Shown piece after piece: positions 12,153 to 23,559 of a stretch of DNA of 59,498 nt (position 1 is its first letter; each line of letters opens with the position of its first letter). Location of the stretch: assembly GCA_004802705.1 (NCBI GenBank), contig SGPL01000163.1, positions 1 through 59,498 of the forward strand, written 5' to 3'. This DNA comes from Bondarzewia mesenterica (Eukaryota > Basidiomycota > Agaricomycetes > Russulales > Bondarzewiaceae). Under the pieces are notes generated by a model. The model searched no databases, was not told where the DNA came from, and was given only the letters and a program-made list of their open reading frames with translations. Made by a program: the position numbers and the translations under genes.

Positions 12153-13446
12153 ATGGCCACACCAACGCTCGCCCTTTCTCAGAGGTTGGACCTTGTTCCG
12201 GCCATGCTCACTGTCGGTAAGCTGTCTAAGCTGGAATCGGGCTGATTCCACGCAGCTACAAGCAATTTCCTTTTTGTTTCCACAGGTTTGAGCGCTATTT
12301 TCAACATTATCCGTGCACCATTTCGTGGCTCCGGTGGTGCGAAAACATTCGGCCGCCAGGTTCAAAATGGAATCACACGCTCGCTCGCGGGCAGGCTGAG
12401 CATCGCCCAATTACAGTACGTCCGCGGAACGTCGACCGCTACCTTTGAGAAATGGGCTTCAAAGCAGTCGTCTGTCGAGGTGAGTACAGAGAACATCGGG
12501 AAAGGAGCCAAGTTGCATTGGATTGGGGATAAGAAGAGCACCAAGGTCATGCTGCATATTCATGGTAGGTTCTTGTTCATTTGTCACATGTCTTGTTCTC
12601 ATAATTTTCCATATACAGGCGGAGGATATATTCTCCCTCTTTCCATTGGACACCTGGAGATGCTGAACTACTTCCGTCACACTGTGAAGGAGTCCACTGG
12701 GGTAGATATAGCAATCGCGATTCTTGAGTACAGTGCGTGCGGGTGACCCGTCCCCGTCTTTCTGAGTTCTGACGCCTCGTCATGCTCGATTAGCACTCTC
12801 GTCGCACGCGCCGTATCCTACTCAGTTCGAGCAAGCCAACGCTGCTCTTAACCACCTTGTGAGGTCTGGTGTTTCAGCCGCCAACCTGATAGTATCTGGC
12901 GACTCGGCCGGTGCTCACATCGCGCTCTGCGTCGTCTCCCACATCCTCCACCCCCATCCTGCAGTTGAAGCCGCCCCTGTCCTTTCTTCGCCGTTTGCGG
13001 GACTTCTCTTGATCTCCCCCCGCGTTACCAATGCGACCAGCGCTGCGTCATTCTCCGAAAATAGCACCCGCGACATCCTGACTAAAGAGACGTTCATTTC
13101 TTGGATCACAAATTTCAGATCAAACAGCGATATCTCAACAGACCAGGGACTCGCCAGAGACGGGCTGTACACGGAGCCGCTGGATGCTTCGGATGAATGG
13201 TGGAAGGGCATGGCCACCAAGGTGGCACGTAACATTTTTCTCTCCGCAGGCGAGCATGAGTGCATGAGAGACCCTATCACCGGGTTGGCGGAGAACTGGA
13301 AGAGGGTGGAAGGGCTTGATATTACTTTCATCGTTGAGGAGAAGGGTATCCACGACTCTCCGCTGATGGACGTTGGGAGAGCACCATCTGACTTGGTTCT
13401 AGCGGTGGGACACTGGCTCTCCAAGACAGTGACGCAGACGGTGTGA
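12153..13446 (+). CDS. Alpha/beta hydrolase fold-3 esterase/lipase (HSL-like)
   Basis: Serine hydrolase of the hormone-sensitive-lipase-like group, acting on carboxylic esters. I join four exons: 12153-12216, 12286-12564, 12619-12732 and 12794-13446, giving 369 aa in one frame, with introns of 69, 54 and 61 nt. The family signature is clear: the oxyanion-hole motif HIHGGGYI (about residue 113), the nucleophile elbow IVSGDSAGAHIA (about residue 190), a late Asp-containing segment (SAGEHECMRDP) and the catalytic His in EKGIHDSPLMDVG. The last residues fit a typical C-terminal helix. The N-terminus (ATPTLALSQRLDLVPAMLTVG) is a membrane-proximal helix seen in many fungal members. It sits tail to tail with a carboxylesterase and is intact. 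Substrate cannot be told from sequence. Confidence 0.9.
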
Positions 13447-14120
13447 GGGTACAGTTGGGTTGGAAGTCTTCTTTTTCTGGGTGATGCTGGTCAACGGTAT
13501 TTTTTTTTTTTGGACTTGGAGCGTCATGGTTACGAGATAGGAAACAGCTACGTTTCGAAATTCTATGTAATATGAACTAAAAATTTAACTTATTGCATTC
13601 ATACAACAACGTCGGTAAATTTTACGGAAGGCGAGGTCCTAAGGGTGATAGAAAGGGCAAAGGGGACGAGGCGGAAGACGTACGCTACTTCACTGATTGC
13701 GTTGATCGTTGATCGTTGCGCTTACGGACACGCACCCCATGCACGCGCCGATGTAGCAGGTATATGCATGGGAGCGTGTGTGTGTTGCGAGACGAGCTTC
13801 TCTTTCTCCGTGGGAGCCGACGCACATTGACGACAGCCTTCCAACGAAACCACACTGGAAATACGTCACCTGGTCTTCCGTAGGAGTAGTGCCACCACTC
13901 ACGAAGACTCGTACTGCTTAGTCTTGCCGATCGTTGATTTGATTATCCAGCCCAAGTAGATACAAAATTATCGCGCAAGGTTCCTGCATGTGCGTAGTTT
14001 CTGGCAAGTGGCAGGGATGACGGAAATGGTGAACAAAAATCGTGTTTGGTTTAGGCACTTTGAACGAAAGAGATACCGAGCAACAACCATGCCGTGAAGT
14101 TGCCTTCGAGCGCGGAGTGT
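13447..14120. other. Convergent intergenic region
   Basis: Shared 3' flank of the plus-strand hydrolase and the minus-strand carboxylesterase. It holds an 11-base T run near 13501-13511 and AT-rich sequence around 13570-13620. No gene seen. Confidence 0.5.
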
Positions 14121-16311
14121 CTAGTACGCAAACAAGATTGCATTCTCCAGTATGAATCTTGATACCAAACGTCAGGATTCGTAACGCAGATGAAAAGCAT
14201 TGTGCAGCTCTTACGTGGTTTGTTGCATCCGGAACGTATCACTAATTGGCTGGACAAAAACTTCTCCTCCAAGGATCTCTAGGACTGTCCCATTGCCTTC
14301 GGAATACAGCGGCCATGAGCATTCTATGAAATAGCGTCTGTTAGCGAGCAGAGACGACGGCACACAACATCATACGTACCGTGGCCATCTTTGTAGTCTC
14401 TGGGAATAAGGTCTGACGCGAAGCTGATCCAGTAATTTTCCATGGCCGTCGACAATTGAACGGAGGAAGGAGATGGATTTATCAAGCTGCCAAATATGAA
14501 AGGGAGTTCGGCCCCATGGGTGACTGTGAGGAAAGAGGATAACAGGCTGCATGAGATTCTATGCGACTTGACCGACTGAGCACAAACCTCCGAGAGAGAT
14601 ATTAGTGACTGAATCCGGGGCTGAAAAGCGATACGCAAAGACTGGCATGCCAAATTTGGCAGCAGCGTGAGCAAAATGTCGTAGGGGCGCGAGGAAAGCG
14701 GCGTCTCCAACTACGGAAGCAGCACGCTTGAATTCCTTGCCGTACGGAAATGTGTCGTTTGCAATGAAGGGAGAGTACAGCGAGGGGTCGTCCGGATACA
14801 GCTGCAGGATATTGGGCAAAGAGGCGTTGAGCTGAGTCGCTGCCAAAGGACTCGTGTTTTGGTCGAGGAAAGAAATAAAGTCGTGCGATGTGTTTAGACC
14901 AAACGGTGCAAATGCCGTACCTACAACAAAAAATTGACTTGGCGCTCGACATTGACTCGGATGCACGCACCTTCATCTTGATTGGTACCCGCCAAAAGGG
15001 GTTTTCGGATGAACCGACCTTGATCAACAAGGTTGGAGGGCATGTCAGGTATCAGTTTTCCGTCGACGACGGGCACAAACGGATAATCTCCGCCGCGAAT
15101 TGCGTCCCCCGATATGTCGAAGAAAGGCAACGATGCATTGAGGAACGCCGATTCAGGTAATAAGCGCAGGCATTCAAACGCTTGTGTTTTGTTTCCGCTC
15201 GCGCATCCCGCAGACACACTCAGTAGGTCCCATATCGGTTCACGAATACTGCTGTTGAAGAAGGGAACGCTGAGCGTCGTGTGAGTACATCAATCGATAA
15301 TTTAAAGGGCATTTCTTACGTGGAAGGAGATTGCATAATCTAATGTCGGTGTGTACGTCAGTTAATAGTGATTAACAGTGGGTTTCCACATACCGCTGCT
15401 CTAAAAAGATCGTCTATGCCTTCCAGATTGTAATAATGTATTTGGATTGAAGCAGCCCCTGCGCTCTGGCCGAAGAGCGTGACCTCGAGGAAAATTCAGC
15501 CGTGATGTATAGAGCAGCAGTAATAGTTCTAATACCTTGTCAGGATCTCCCCCAAAGGCGCGGATGTTATACTTGACCCATTGCATGGCCACAACTTGAT
15601 CTTTCAAACCCAAGTTGAGAGCATCGGCTTCGGCAGCGGCGATTCCCTGAGGAAAGCCCCAAGGGCCGACACGGTAATTGATGCTGACGAACATAACCGG
15701 AGATCCTCGGGCCACGCCACGAGCGACAATACCTAGGAAATTTTTACGTTGCCTCACATTTGCCTCGATACATTTAGGCCATGTTTACCTGTCCCATTGT
15801 ACAATGAAGTATCGCCCTGAATAAATGCGCCGCCGTAGATCCACAACATGACGGGCAGCAAGGCATGGGGTGAAGAATTTTTTGGTCGTACGATATTGAG
15901 GTTCAAGCAGTCCTCAGAGATGTCTCCAGAAGTGAGACTTCTCCAAACTAGATGATTCCAATTAGCGAAAAAAAAAAAACACCAAAGTGGAAAAGAACGG
16001 TTTACTATCGGTTGAGGACAGGCCTTCCCAAATCGACTTGCGTTCACTACCATGAGCTGGGGCGGATGTACTGGTAGGTCCACATGGAGAGTGGCCGGAG
16101 AAAAGCGCGGGGCATGGGCGTAAGTTATACCTGACAACTGATGTGAGTGAAATTTCAGAAGACGTCCACCACGAACCACATTACCTCCAAAGAATTCTTG
16201 TTCATCTAGTTGTATTCCTCGGTATATCGAGCCATTTAGAACAACCTGGGGAAAACCCTCGACGCTGCCGCATGAGACAAGAGCAATAAGAAAGGCAGTG
16301 GCAAGCCGCAT
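14121..16311 (-). CDS. Secreted type-B carboxylesterase/lipase
   Basis: Extracellular ester hydrolase of the cholinesterase/Candida-rugosa-lipase-like family. A signal peptide (MRLATAFLIALVSCGSVEG) begins at 16311. Family landmarks follow: GITYAHAPRF, the EDCLNLN signature, the oxyanion strand VMLWIYGGAFIQGD, the nucleophile elbow VTLFGQSAGAAS, the catalytic Glu segment AGTNQDEG and the catalytic His in THGAELPF. Several introns interrupt it, for example about 16133-16185, one before SLTSGDISEDC, and 14158-14214 near the end. The last join gives a tail with the common FIxxN pattern and a stop at 14121-14123. If that last intron is not used, translation stops at 14211-14213 instead. About 530 aa, normal for the family, with several N-glycosylation sequons. 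The catalytic triad is complete. Confidence 0.9.
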
Positions 16312-17301
16312 AATGATCCTGATGATCAGACATAAAGATGCTAGGATAGATGCTGATTTATACAGCGATCTTTCAATGCACTCACAGGCTCTGTGGTCCG
16401 GGAGCTGTCAAGTGAGACCAACGCAGAGAATCTGATCAAATGGATTGTGTTACATACGCAGTTTCGTTTCGGCAATGACCGACTGGCGACTGGCGACTGA
16501 TGATGAGTCAGACTCCGTGACGTGGAGACTGCACGATCATTAATTGACCGGATCTCTTGTATCTTCCGCGGGCCTGCACAAAACCCGCGAAACGAGAAAT
16601 AGCGGATCCAACTGCGTTCCGGATGAATTCAGGGCCAGTGGTTCGGTCAGTTCAGTTCAATTCTGATGAAGGTTGGCTTAGGGTGGCTCGCTGACTGCCA
16701 TAATCTGGATCAGCGATTCATCTTCTGATGAACCTATTCTGACGGAGAATATATCGAGAGACTATAGCTCGTCAACCTTTTCGATTGGACAAAGGACCAT
16801 GCGAAGATGTATAACAGCGCCCTTGATCAGACTTGGCTTCGAGATTTCGGTATATTACAAGTTGACCTTTCTAAACTCTTTCTGATTATCACATTCTTGA
16901 TCAGACAGAATGGGAGCCTAGGCGCTAGGCACATATGTGACAGCAGCGCCTCAACGATCGCGCTATGGCCATCGAGCTTCCGGTCAGCAAGTCTCGTTAA
17001 GTGCGCCTGTGTTGTTCATGTGGCACTGATACTGATGTTCCCACTGTAGCCGTACATGATGCGATGACTGTGTGTGCCAGTGTATGGCTGTGTCGCGGTT
17101 GATCTAAACGAGAGGAGAAAGAGCAGAAGGTGAGATTTTGAGTATCTTTCCTGGAATCCACATGAAACAGATCATCGAGATTTCTAACGGTTTGGCATTA
17201 AATGAGTAAATTATATATGTGTCCAATCACGACAGAACATATAAGTACTGTTGAGCTCGTACGGCACCATACAGCACTTATCTGTGATACCAACGTTGAA
17301 G
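16312..17301. promoter_or_regulatory. Divergent promoter region, carboxylesterase / flavin oxidase
   Basis: About 990 bases separate the start codons of two divergently transcribed secreted enzymes. The region has no coding signal. The arrangement allows co-regulation, but I see no motif strong enough to name an operator. Confidence 0.35.
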
Positions 17302-19843
17302 ATGTCACTTCGGGCTGCGCTCCCATTTCTCTTTATCTCAGCATTACTCCCGCATACCTCTGGCCTGGTCGAAAACGCTGTTCTCTCGAGCTTTCAACAT
17401 ATCACACGCGAGCAATGGAACGACCTCGGAGCCAAAGTTGGTGGACGTCTCCACCTGGAAATGCCATTCTCCTCAAGCTGTTTCTCCAACGTCAACGGTG
17501 CGCCCACCATAGTAGACAATTCGAGCTGCTCGGCTATCCAGGCCAACTATACTAATCGGTGTTAGGCCAATTTCCATGATTGAAAAGACCGTGCCGCTAA
17601 TTCCTTCCTGGCAGTTACCCGAATTACCCAACCGGGGGCCTATATGAACACTCAATGGGAAACGTGCCAGGCCAACGGAGCCCAATGCCTACTTGATGCT
17701 TCCGACCCTTCAAATGCAGCCGCTTTCCTCCCTCCCCGAGCATGCAGACAAGGAAGTGTTCCCAGGGCCGCTGTGCGTGTACCTAAGAACCAGTGAAGAC
17801 TATGCAGTATGAGTAAACCTTCAATGCAGATCCAGGTTCAAACGCCCGAGGATGTGACTGCGGCCTTAGCATTCGTTCGGGCCACTAAAGTGTCTCTGGT
17901 CGTTAAGAACACTGGCGTTAGTAATTCTATGCTTTCTCGGTTGAGCAATTAACTGAACACGTCCGAAGCATGATTATAAAGGCCGCAGTAGCGCTCCTGA
18001 CTCCCTTGCCCTGTGGGTACGTATCCCACCCTTTCAATGAATTCCCAAAAAGCGTCTCAACATCCTTTTGAATAAGATGCACGACCTGCAGAATGTGAGT
18101 ATACAATAATTCCTGTGGTCTCCATCGTCTCTAAGGTGCTCGTCCTTCAGATCAGCTACAATCCTGTATTCGTAGCTGACGGATGCAGCCGAGAACTACC
18201 CAGCATCACGTACGGCGTACGTATCGCTGTATTACAATCTGTTTCTAAGACAATTATGCACCGTATTTTTAGGCGGGCTATACGATTGGCGATTTGTTTG
18301 AGTTTGCTGATGCAAACAACTTAACAGTCGTAGGAGGTATGTTTTCCCTTTCACAACGTACAAAAGAAAGTAAAACCTATCAAAATATCCAGGGAGCGAC
18401 CCTACTGTTGGAGCCGCCGGTGGTTGGCTACAAGTGAGTGGTTGATAATAACTAACTCTATCTCACTGATCAGTGCCAAAAAGGGCGGTGGTCACAGCTT
18501 CATCTCAAACACTTACGGCCTTGGAGTCGATCGAGTTGTACGTTCAAATTTTGACCCACGCAGCATGATTTCAACTTTTTGTGCAGCTTCAATTCCGTGT
18601 CGTAACAGCCGATGGACGGTACCTGACCGCCAATGAGTGTCAGAACAGTGACTTATTCTGGGCTCTCCGAGGGGGTATGTGACAGCGTCTGATGCCATAA
18701 ACTCTTGTTTTGAGCTGAGCTTCCGCCATAGGTGGAGGTGGTACTTTCGGTGTCGTCATGGAAGCCAGTGTGTTAGCCTCTCCGAGTGTTCCCATTCAAG
18801 TTGGCTTGGTCGCTTTCCGAGCAAATATCACGACCACGCGTGCCTTGTGGTCTTTAGTGCTCGAGAACCAATTACAGTGGTCAAGGCACGGGTGGGGCGG
18901 TCTCGTAAACAGGCAGCAGGCGCTTTATGTCAATCCAACAATGAATGCAAGTCAAGCCGCAAACTCGTTAAAGGTAGAGGTTGTTTAAGTATAATTCATA
19001 GAGACCTTCAGTGACCGTACTATGGTGGAATTGCAGGCTCTGATGGATTTTGGACGCGGCCTGGGCGGTCAAGCGACAACAGTGCTCATGACGGAACTCC
19101 CGTCTTACTTGTCCTTCTTCAACACGTTCATCGCCCCGAGTCCTGCGGTAAATTGGCTTTGTCTGATTTCCTGAGTTTACCATTCCTTACATGACGTGTT
19201 CTAGCCCGTGGGACAGCCTGTTGCTTTGGCCTCCCGTCTTATCCCTGCAGAAAACCTAGCATCACCGAACTCACGCAACACTCTTTTAGAGGCACTTCTG
19301 GCATCGCTCGTCAACATAACCGATATACGTATATTCTCCACCACGCCATTCAGCTTCCCGGTGATGAATGATTCCACGAGTGTAACGGAGGCATGGCGCT
19401 CGTCACTATTCCATGTCATTCTGGACAAAGTATGGGATTGGAACACAACAACGTCGGATATAAAGANCTCCTACGAAATCATGACATCTTCAATCTCCCA
19501 TCTCCGAAGTATCACACCAGACGCCTCGTACCAGGTAAGNAAGGCGGCCATTATCCCGCACCATACTGATATCCTGGCATGAAAGAATGAAGGCGACGTT
19601 TATGAGCCTAATCACGAAGGTACGAAAATGNTNTTTNGTTTGGCTCGATCCATGCATCACTCAACAACNTCCCGAGTATAGTGGCATTCTGGGGCGACAA
19701 ATACGACAAACTTCTCAAACTGAAAAACAAATAGTAAGTCCATGAGGAGTGTTNCCCGCGACGAGCTGACGATGTTCAATAGTGATCCGGATGGCATATT
19801 CGAGTGNTGGCAATGNGGTGNGCTCTCTTGCNTTTATTNGTAG
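17302..19843 (+). CDS. Secreted FAD-linked oxidoreductase (berberine-bridge/PCMH family)
   Basis: Flavin oxidase of the FAD_binding_4 plus BBE type. The preprotein starts [21 protein letters not shown], a signal peptide. Recognisable parts in order: [12 protein letters not shown], the [17 protein letters not shown] motif whose His is the usual 8-alpha FAD attachment site, [52 protein letters not shown], and the C-terminal BBE element DPDGIFECWQ ending at the TAG at 19841-19843. The BBE second-attachment cysteine is not in the GGGHS segment, so single covalent linkage is likely. Roughly nine short introns. The join near 17560-17615 does not keep frame with the obvious splice sites, so a one-base error or an unusual intron is present there. 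The 3' part contains N bases. Substrates in this family range from sugars to alkaloids. Confidence 0.88.
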
Positions 19844-20594
19844 GATGTNGGGTTTCTTTGCTGATGACTTCTTCGGCAGTCGGATGGAACCCACAGTCAA
19901 GCNAATATGCTTGCTACCTGTGATNTAAAAATCACTATTGCATNAAANCTGTTCNCTTTTGAAGCACCGGATACCATGAGNTCAAGATATTGTTCTTCGA
20001 GCTTCGTATCGTTTACTGTTTCNGCACTCTACCTAATCTCTATTCCCACAGTAGCAATGTATTGCTNCTCTTCCATTATCTATNAGCATATNACCTTCCG
20101 AGTAGGGGCGCAGATGTGGGGCCATTTTNTTGAACATATTATTGTTCTCGNGCAAGACGAAGAATACGACGAAGGATACCTGTGCGTCGATTAGATTTCA
20201 AGTAGCAGCAAAGCAAGATTTCAAACGCTACCTGATATCCAGAGATCGAAGCACGAGTTGCNTATTCCATGCCCGGAAAATAGGTTGAGGGTATGNTTTA
20301 CGATCGTCACTCATAGCACTGTGAGTTTGNCCTCGTNCTGCTCTCATCGAATTCGTCGACATTCATGCGTTNAGGTGCCATTNAGACNGTANNATTGCNA
20401 CAGATAGATAAACTGTCATCAGTACATACTGNCAATATCATTCAGANGANTTCGGAACGACTCAGGACTNGATGCAGTATCTGATCACNNTCCACTNTCC
20501 ACGGCATGCGAGTAGTAGTAGTACATTCTTTTNTCTGTTAAAGACACGCTTAATGAACGTGNAAAAGGTATCTTNAATCGTGTTTCNGCCGTCG
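19844..20594. other. N-rich intergenic region
   Basis: Many ambiguous bases and short frames without family signal. It contains a short AGT microsatellite near 20512-20521. The convergent ends of the flavin oxidase and the DUF6533 gene lie on either side. Confidence 0.4.
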
Positions 20595-22016
20595 TCAACC
20601 CCACCCGCCGCCACTACGTCTCGCACCTATCCNATCTTTCCCAANAGCGGGGGTGACGGGCGAAGGTAGAACATCAAGTTCGACTTCAATGNCNTCGGTG
20701 ANCACGGCGCCGGATGAAGGNGNTGGGTGCGAGAAAAGNCGNCGGGGGTTGAGNAGGAGGCGGGATCCCTGTAACGATAATCACCGGGTTTATAAGAGAT
20801 ACAGAAAAAATAGTAGAACGAAAAGCAGCGCACGGCGAAGGATAGAACGGATAGAAGCCATCTAAGTCAATGCAGGAGATGAGTGAGCAATCTAAGATAG
20901 AATCGAAGATGAGAGTGTCAATACGTGAAACAAATCCCAGCCAGCGGTGTGTGGATGAGTTGATATAGGAGAGAGTTGACGAGCATAGTTACTGCCGTTC
21001 CCGCGTCACATGAGCATAATTTTACGGAGAGAATGGTTAAGCTCACAGAATATAAGCGTGAAAGCCCATGTCCCGTCCCTCACGAACTGTCTCATCACAG
21101 GCCTTCTGCCCCATCCATGTTTTGCGGCGACAGCAAATTTGTATAGTGTGAGTGAGAAAAGCAGTGTTTCAAAAACGAGCGACGTTATCCTGAAACAAGT
21201 CAGTCGATGCCCAACAACTAGCTTGCGTGGTGCAAAAGTACCAATATGCAGTGAACAAAAAAAGGTGTGGAGATGACAAAACAGTTCGAGTCGAAAGTTA
21301 TTCTTGGCGTGATTTTTGCAAGGACCGTGCAGAGAACGATAAGCTCGGCGGTGAAAAGCGGGAGGAGCGTATACACAAGTGCTCGGGAGCGATTGTACAG
21401 GGCGTAGACTACAATACGTGAAACAAAATATGCGATTATATGCCTTCTCATCTTCTCCGAGCAAAGTGTGAACAAATAAACTTACCTCGCAGGAGGAGAA
21501 TGCCATCTACAGTCGTGACGATGACCTGAAGAACTGCGGACTGCAAAGCCATCCAGATGCGGCAGTCTGTTAAGGTCCAGTGGAGGCCAGTGGTGCCATT
21601 TACGTTGATCGCGAGCAGGGCGCTGCAGCTGTAAGTCAGATTTATGAACGGAATACATGAACGGAGAAGATGCGCACAGCTGGACAGTCCAGGGTAGATA
21701 ACGAGCGATGAGGTAAATGGCCTTCGTATGAGTCCATTTTTTTCTGACAATAAGTATACGATGTCTGTTGGTGAACTGCTGACGTCCGCGCTGCAGATAG
21801 ACCGAACGTACTTCCAAATNTATTCAATCTGNAGCATTGATACATTTCAAGTTGATAGCACTTAAGTAAATCTCATGATCGAACGATCGGGTAATCACGN
21901 AATACATACCTCATCTGAAATAGTGATCAAGATATCATGTGTCAAGAATGCCACGGACGCAACTGCAAGCGAAGATATAGCATGAGTATCATTATTCGAC
22001 TGGCGTCCTNATTGTG
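20595..22016 (-). CDS. DUF6533-type fungal seven-TM membrane protein, 5' end in gap
   Basis: Plasma-membrane-like protein of unknown function, abundant in Agaricomycetes. I reconstruct exons on the minus strand from family patterns: FLTHDILITISDE (about 21960-21910), IWK (about 21820), KKWTHTKAIYLIARYLPW (about 21755-21700), a TM with DCRIWMALQSAVLQV, then RALVYTLLPLFTAELIVL and TPRITFDSNCFVIS, then SLVFETLLFSLTLYKF and FVRDGTWAF, then MLVNSLLYQLIHTPLAGICF, then WLLSVLSFAGSRLLLNPR. The last exon is 20595-20768 and stops at TGA 20595-20597. The motifs HDILITxxDEV, KxWTxxKAIYLxxRYLP, FVRDGTWAF and GSRLLLNPR are family hallmarks. The N-terminus falls in the N gap at 22112-22214, so start and first TM cannot be given. 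Remaining N bases are in the last exon. Confidence 0.75.
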
Positions 22017-22038
22017 CAAGGTCGTCAGTGGGCAGCAC

Positions 22039-22218
22039 NNNNACCTTCNCNGTAGCTNAGCTGGACTNAGCANCNCTNNNANNNGCACAGNNCAGCNGNC
22101 ACNCNGNGATCNNNNNNNNNNNNNNNNNNNNNNNNNNNNNNNNNNNNNNNNNNNNNNNNNNNNNNNNNNNNNNNNNNNNNNNNNNNNNNNNNNNNNNNNN
22201 NNNNNNNNNNNNNNAGNC
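22039..22218. other. Assembly gap / unresolved bases
   Basis: Single Ns thicken from 22039 and become an unbroken N run from about 22112 to 22214. It removes the 5' end of the DUF6533 gene. Flanking ambiguity suggests a multicopy or polymorphic sequence rather than random loss. Confidence 0.9.
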
Positions 22219-22962
22219 NNCATCCACGCGGGGAAGGCCTTACCAAAAATATTCCGAAGACGTTCTTTGTGGAGAAGCGGCACGGAGAAGGACGAATCAG
22301 GATCCCGATACTCTGCAACGAGGCTTGGCAGATGAATTCGATGATGAATTCGACGCAGGTGATCACGTAGATGGATCGGCCTTGAGGTGCTGATCATGGG
22401 CTTTTTCAATTGCGGGCATCGCGGAAGTAAGAATGGTTGCGGAGGACAACGTCGGACGATGGTGTGTATGCATACAGGGCATGCACACTGGTTTTGAATT
22501 TGACAAGGATACACCGTCGCTTGATCAAGAACTTGAAACTGCAACATTGCTGGCGAGCGATGCGAAAACCATTTCTTGAGCCTCTTTTCAGAGCGCTATC
22601 GAAGACATTAGATTAGAGAATTCTTATTTGGATGATCTGAGACGCACCTGACCAACGTTCTGGAGACGGAAACCAGGCGGCTCTCATCCGCAACGGGGCA
22701 AGACAGCCACTTATCGACGAGAAGACTCCTGTAACCGAAATACCTGGTAAAAGCTTTCCAAATGGTGAATAACAGCGTTTGCACAAAACCTAGTACTGTG
22801 TAAATGAAGACAAATGACGTAGCTTGAAGCGGATTAGTACGGACAATGCCGGAGTGCTTGTACTGATTAGTCACGAATACAACTCGACCCACACCTCGAG
22901 GCCTCAAGCTCTAAGAATCCAAGGCTCATCTATAAACTCAAATAACAACGTCTTTATTCTGA
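22219..22962. other. Unassigned interval with a hydrophobic minus-strand frame
   Basis: On the minus strand, 22608-22907 encodes one strongly hydrophobic segment (FVFIYTVLGFVQTLLFTIWK) in a frame without clear start or splice partner. It may be an exon of a second membrane protein related to the DUF6533 neighbour, but no hallmark motif is present. The stretch 22240-22550 shows nothing I can name. Confidence 0.3.
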
Positions 22963-23559
22963 ATGCAATCAAAAAATCCAACGAGGCAATATCATGCCGA
23001 CGAGTTTCTTATCTGCGCAGGTTGCATCCTTTTTCGTCGTACACCCGTACCTAAACCACCCTCCATTGATGGCATCCCGAATGGACACACACATACGCGA
23101 CTCGAAGTCTGCCTGCTCCGCCACACCATCCGCGACGAATGGCTCCTCCCCAAGGGCCGCAAAGACCGCGACGAATCCATCACTGCGACCGCCATCCGCG
23201 AAACTTACGAGGAAAGCGGTTACCCCTGCATCCTCCTCCCCATTTCCCTACGCACACGCGCACCCGCATCCGGCGCCCAAACCAAAGACTGTGTCGAACT
23301 TGTAGAGAGATCATGCGAGCCATTTATGATGACCATGCGCCAAGTCGCCGACCGGAACGTCAAGATGATTTGGTGGTTCGTCGCGGTGGTTGAGGGGGAG
23401 AAGGTGACCGGTACGCAGACGTTGGTCGAGAGCTACGAGAGTCAGTTCTTTGATGTACAGGAGGCCGTTGAGAAGGCAACGTTTCAGAGCGATAGGGATG
23501 TCATCGAGACAGCTGTTGGTATTGTGAAGGATACATTTGGTGACGGAACGTTGATCTGA
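22963..23559 (+). CDS. Nudix hydrolase
   Basis: A 198-aa single-exon protein that hydrolyses a nucleoside diphosphate linked to another moiety. The Nudix box is complete: G-x5-E-x7-RE-x2-EE-x-G is met by GRKDRDE followed by IRETYEESGY at about residues 65-87, supplying the Mg-binding glutamates. The N-terminal strand DEFLICAGCILFR and the downstream WWFVAVVEG fit the fold. The size and motif spacing resemble fungal diadenosine/diphosphoinositol-polyphosphate-type Nudix enzymes, but substrate is not decided by the box. The start at 22963 is the first ATG that keeps the whole domain. Stop TGA at 23557-23559. It sits alone between a membrane-protein gene and a long gene-poor interval. Confidence 0.88.
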   Translation: MQSKNPTRQYHADEFLICAGCILFRRTPVPKPPSIDGIPNGHTHTRLEVCLLRHTIRDEWLLPKGRKDRDESITATAIRETYEESGYPCILLPISLRTRAPASGAQTKDCVELVERSCEPFMMTMRQVADRNVKMIWWFVAVVEGEKVTGTQTLVESYESQFFDVQEAVEKATFQSDRDVIETAVGIVKDTFGDGTLI

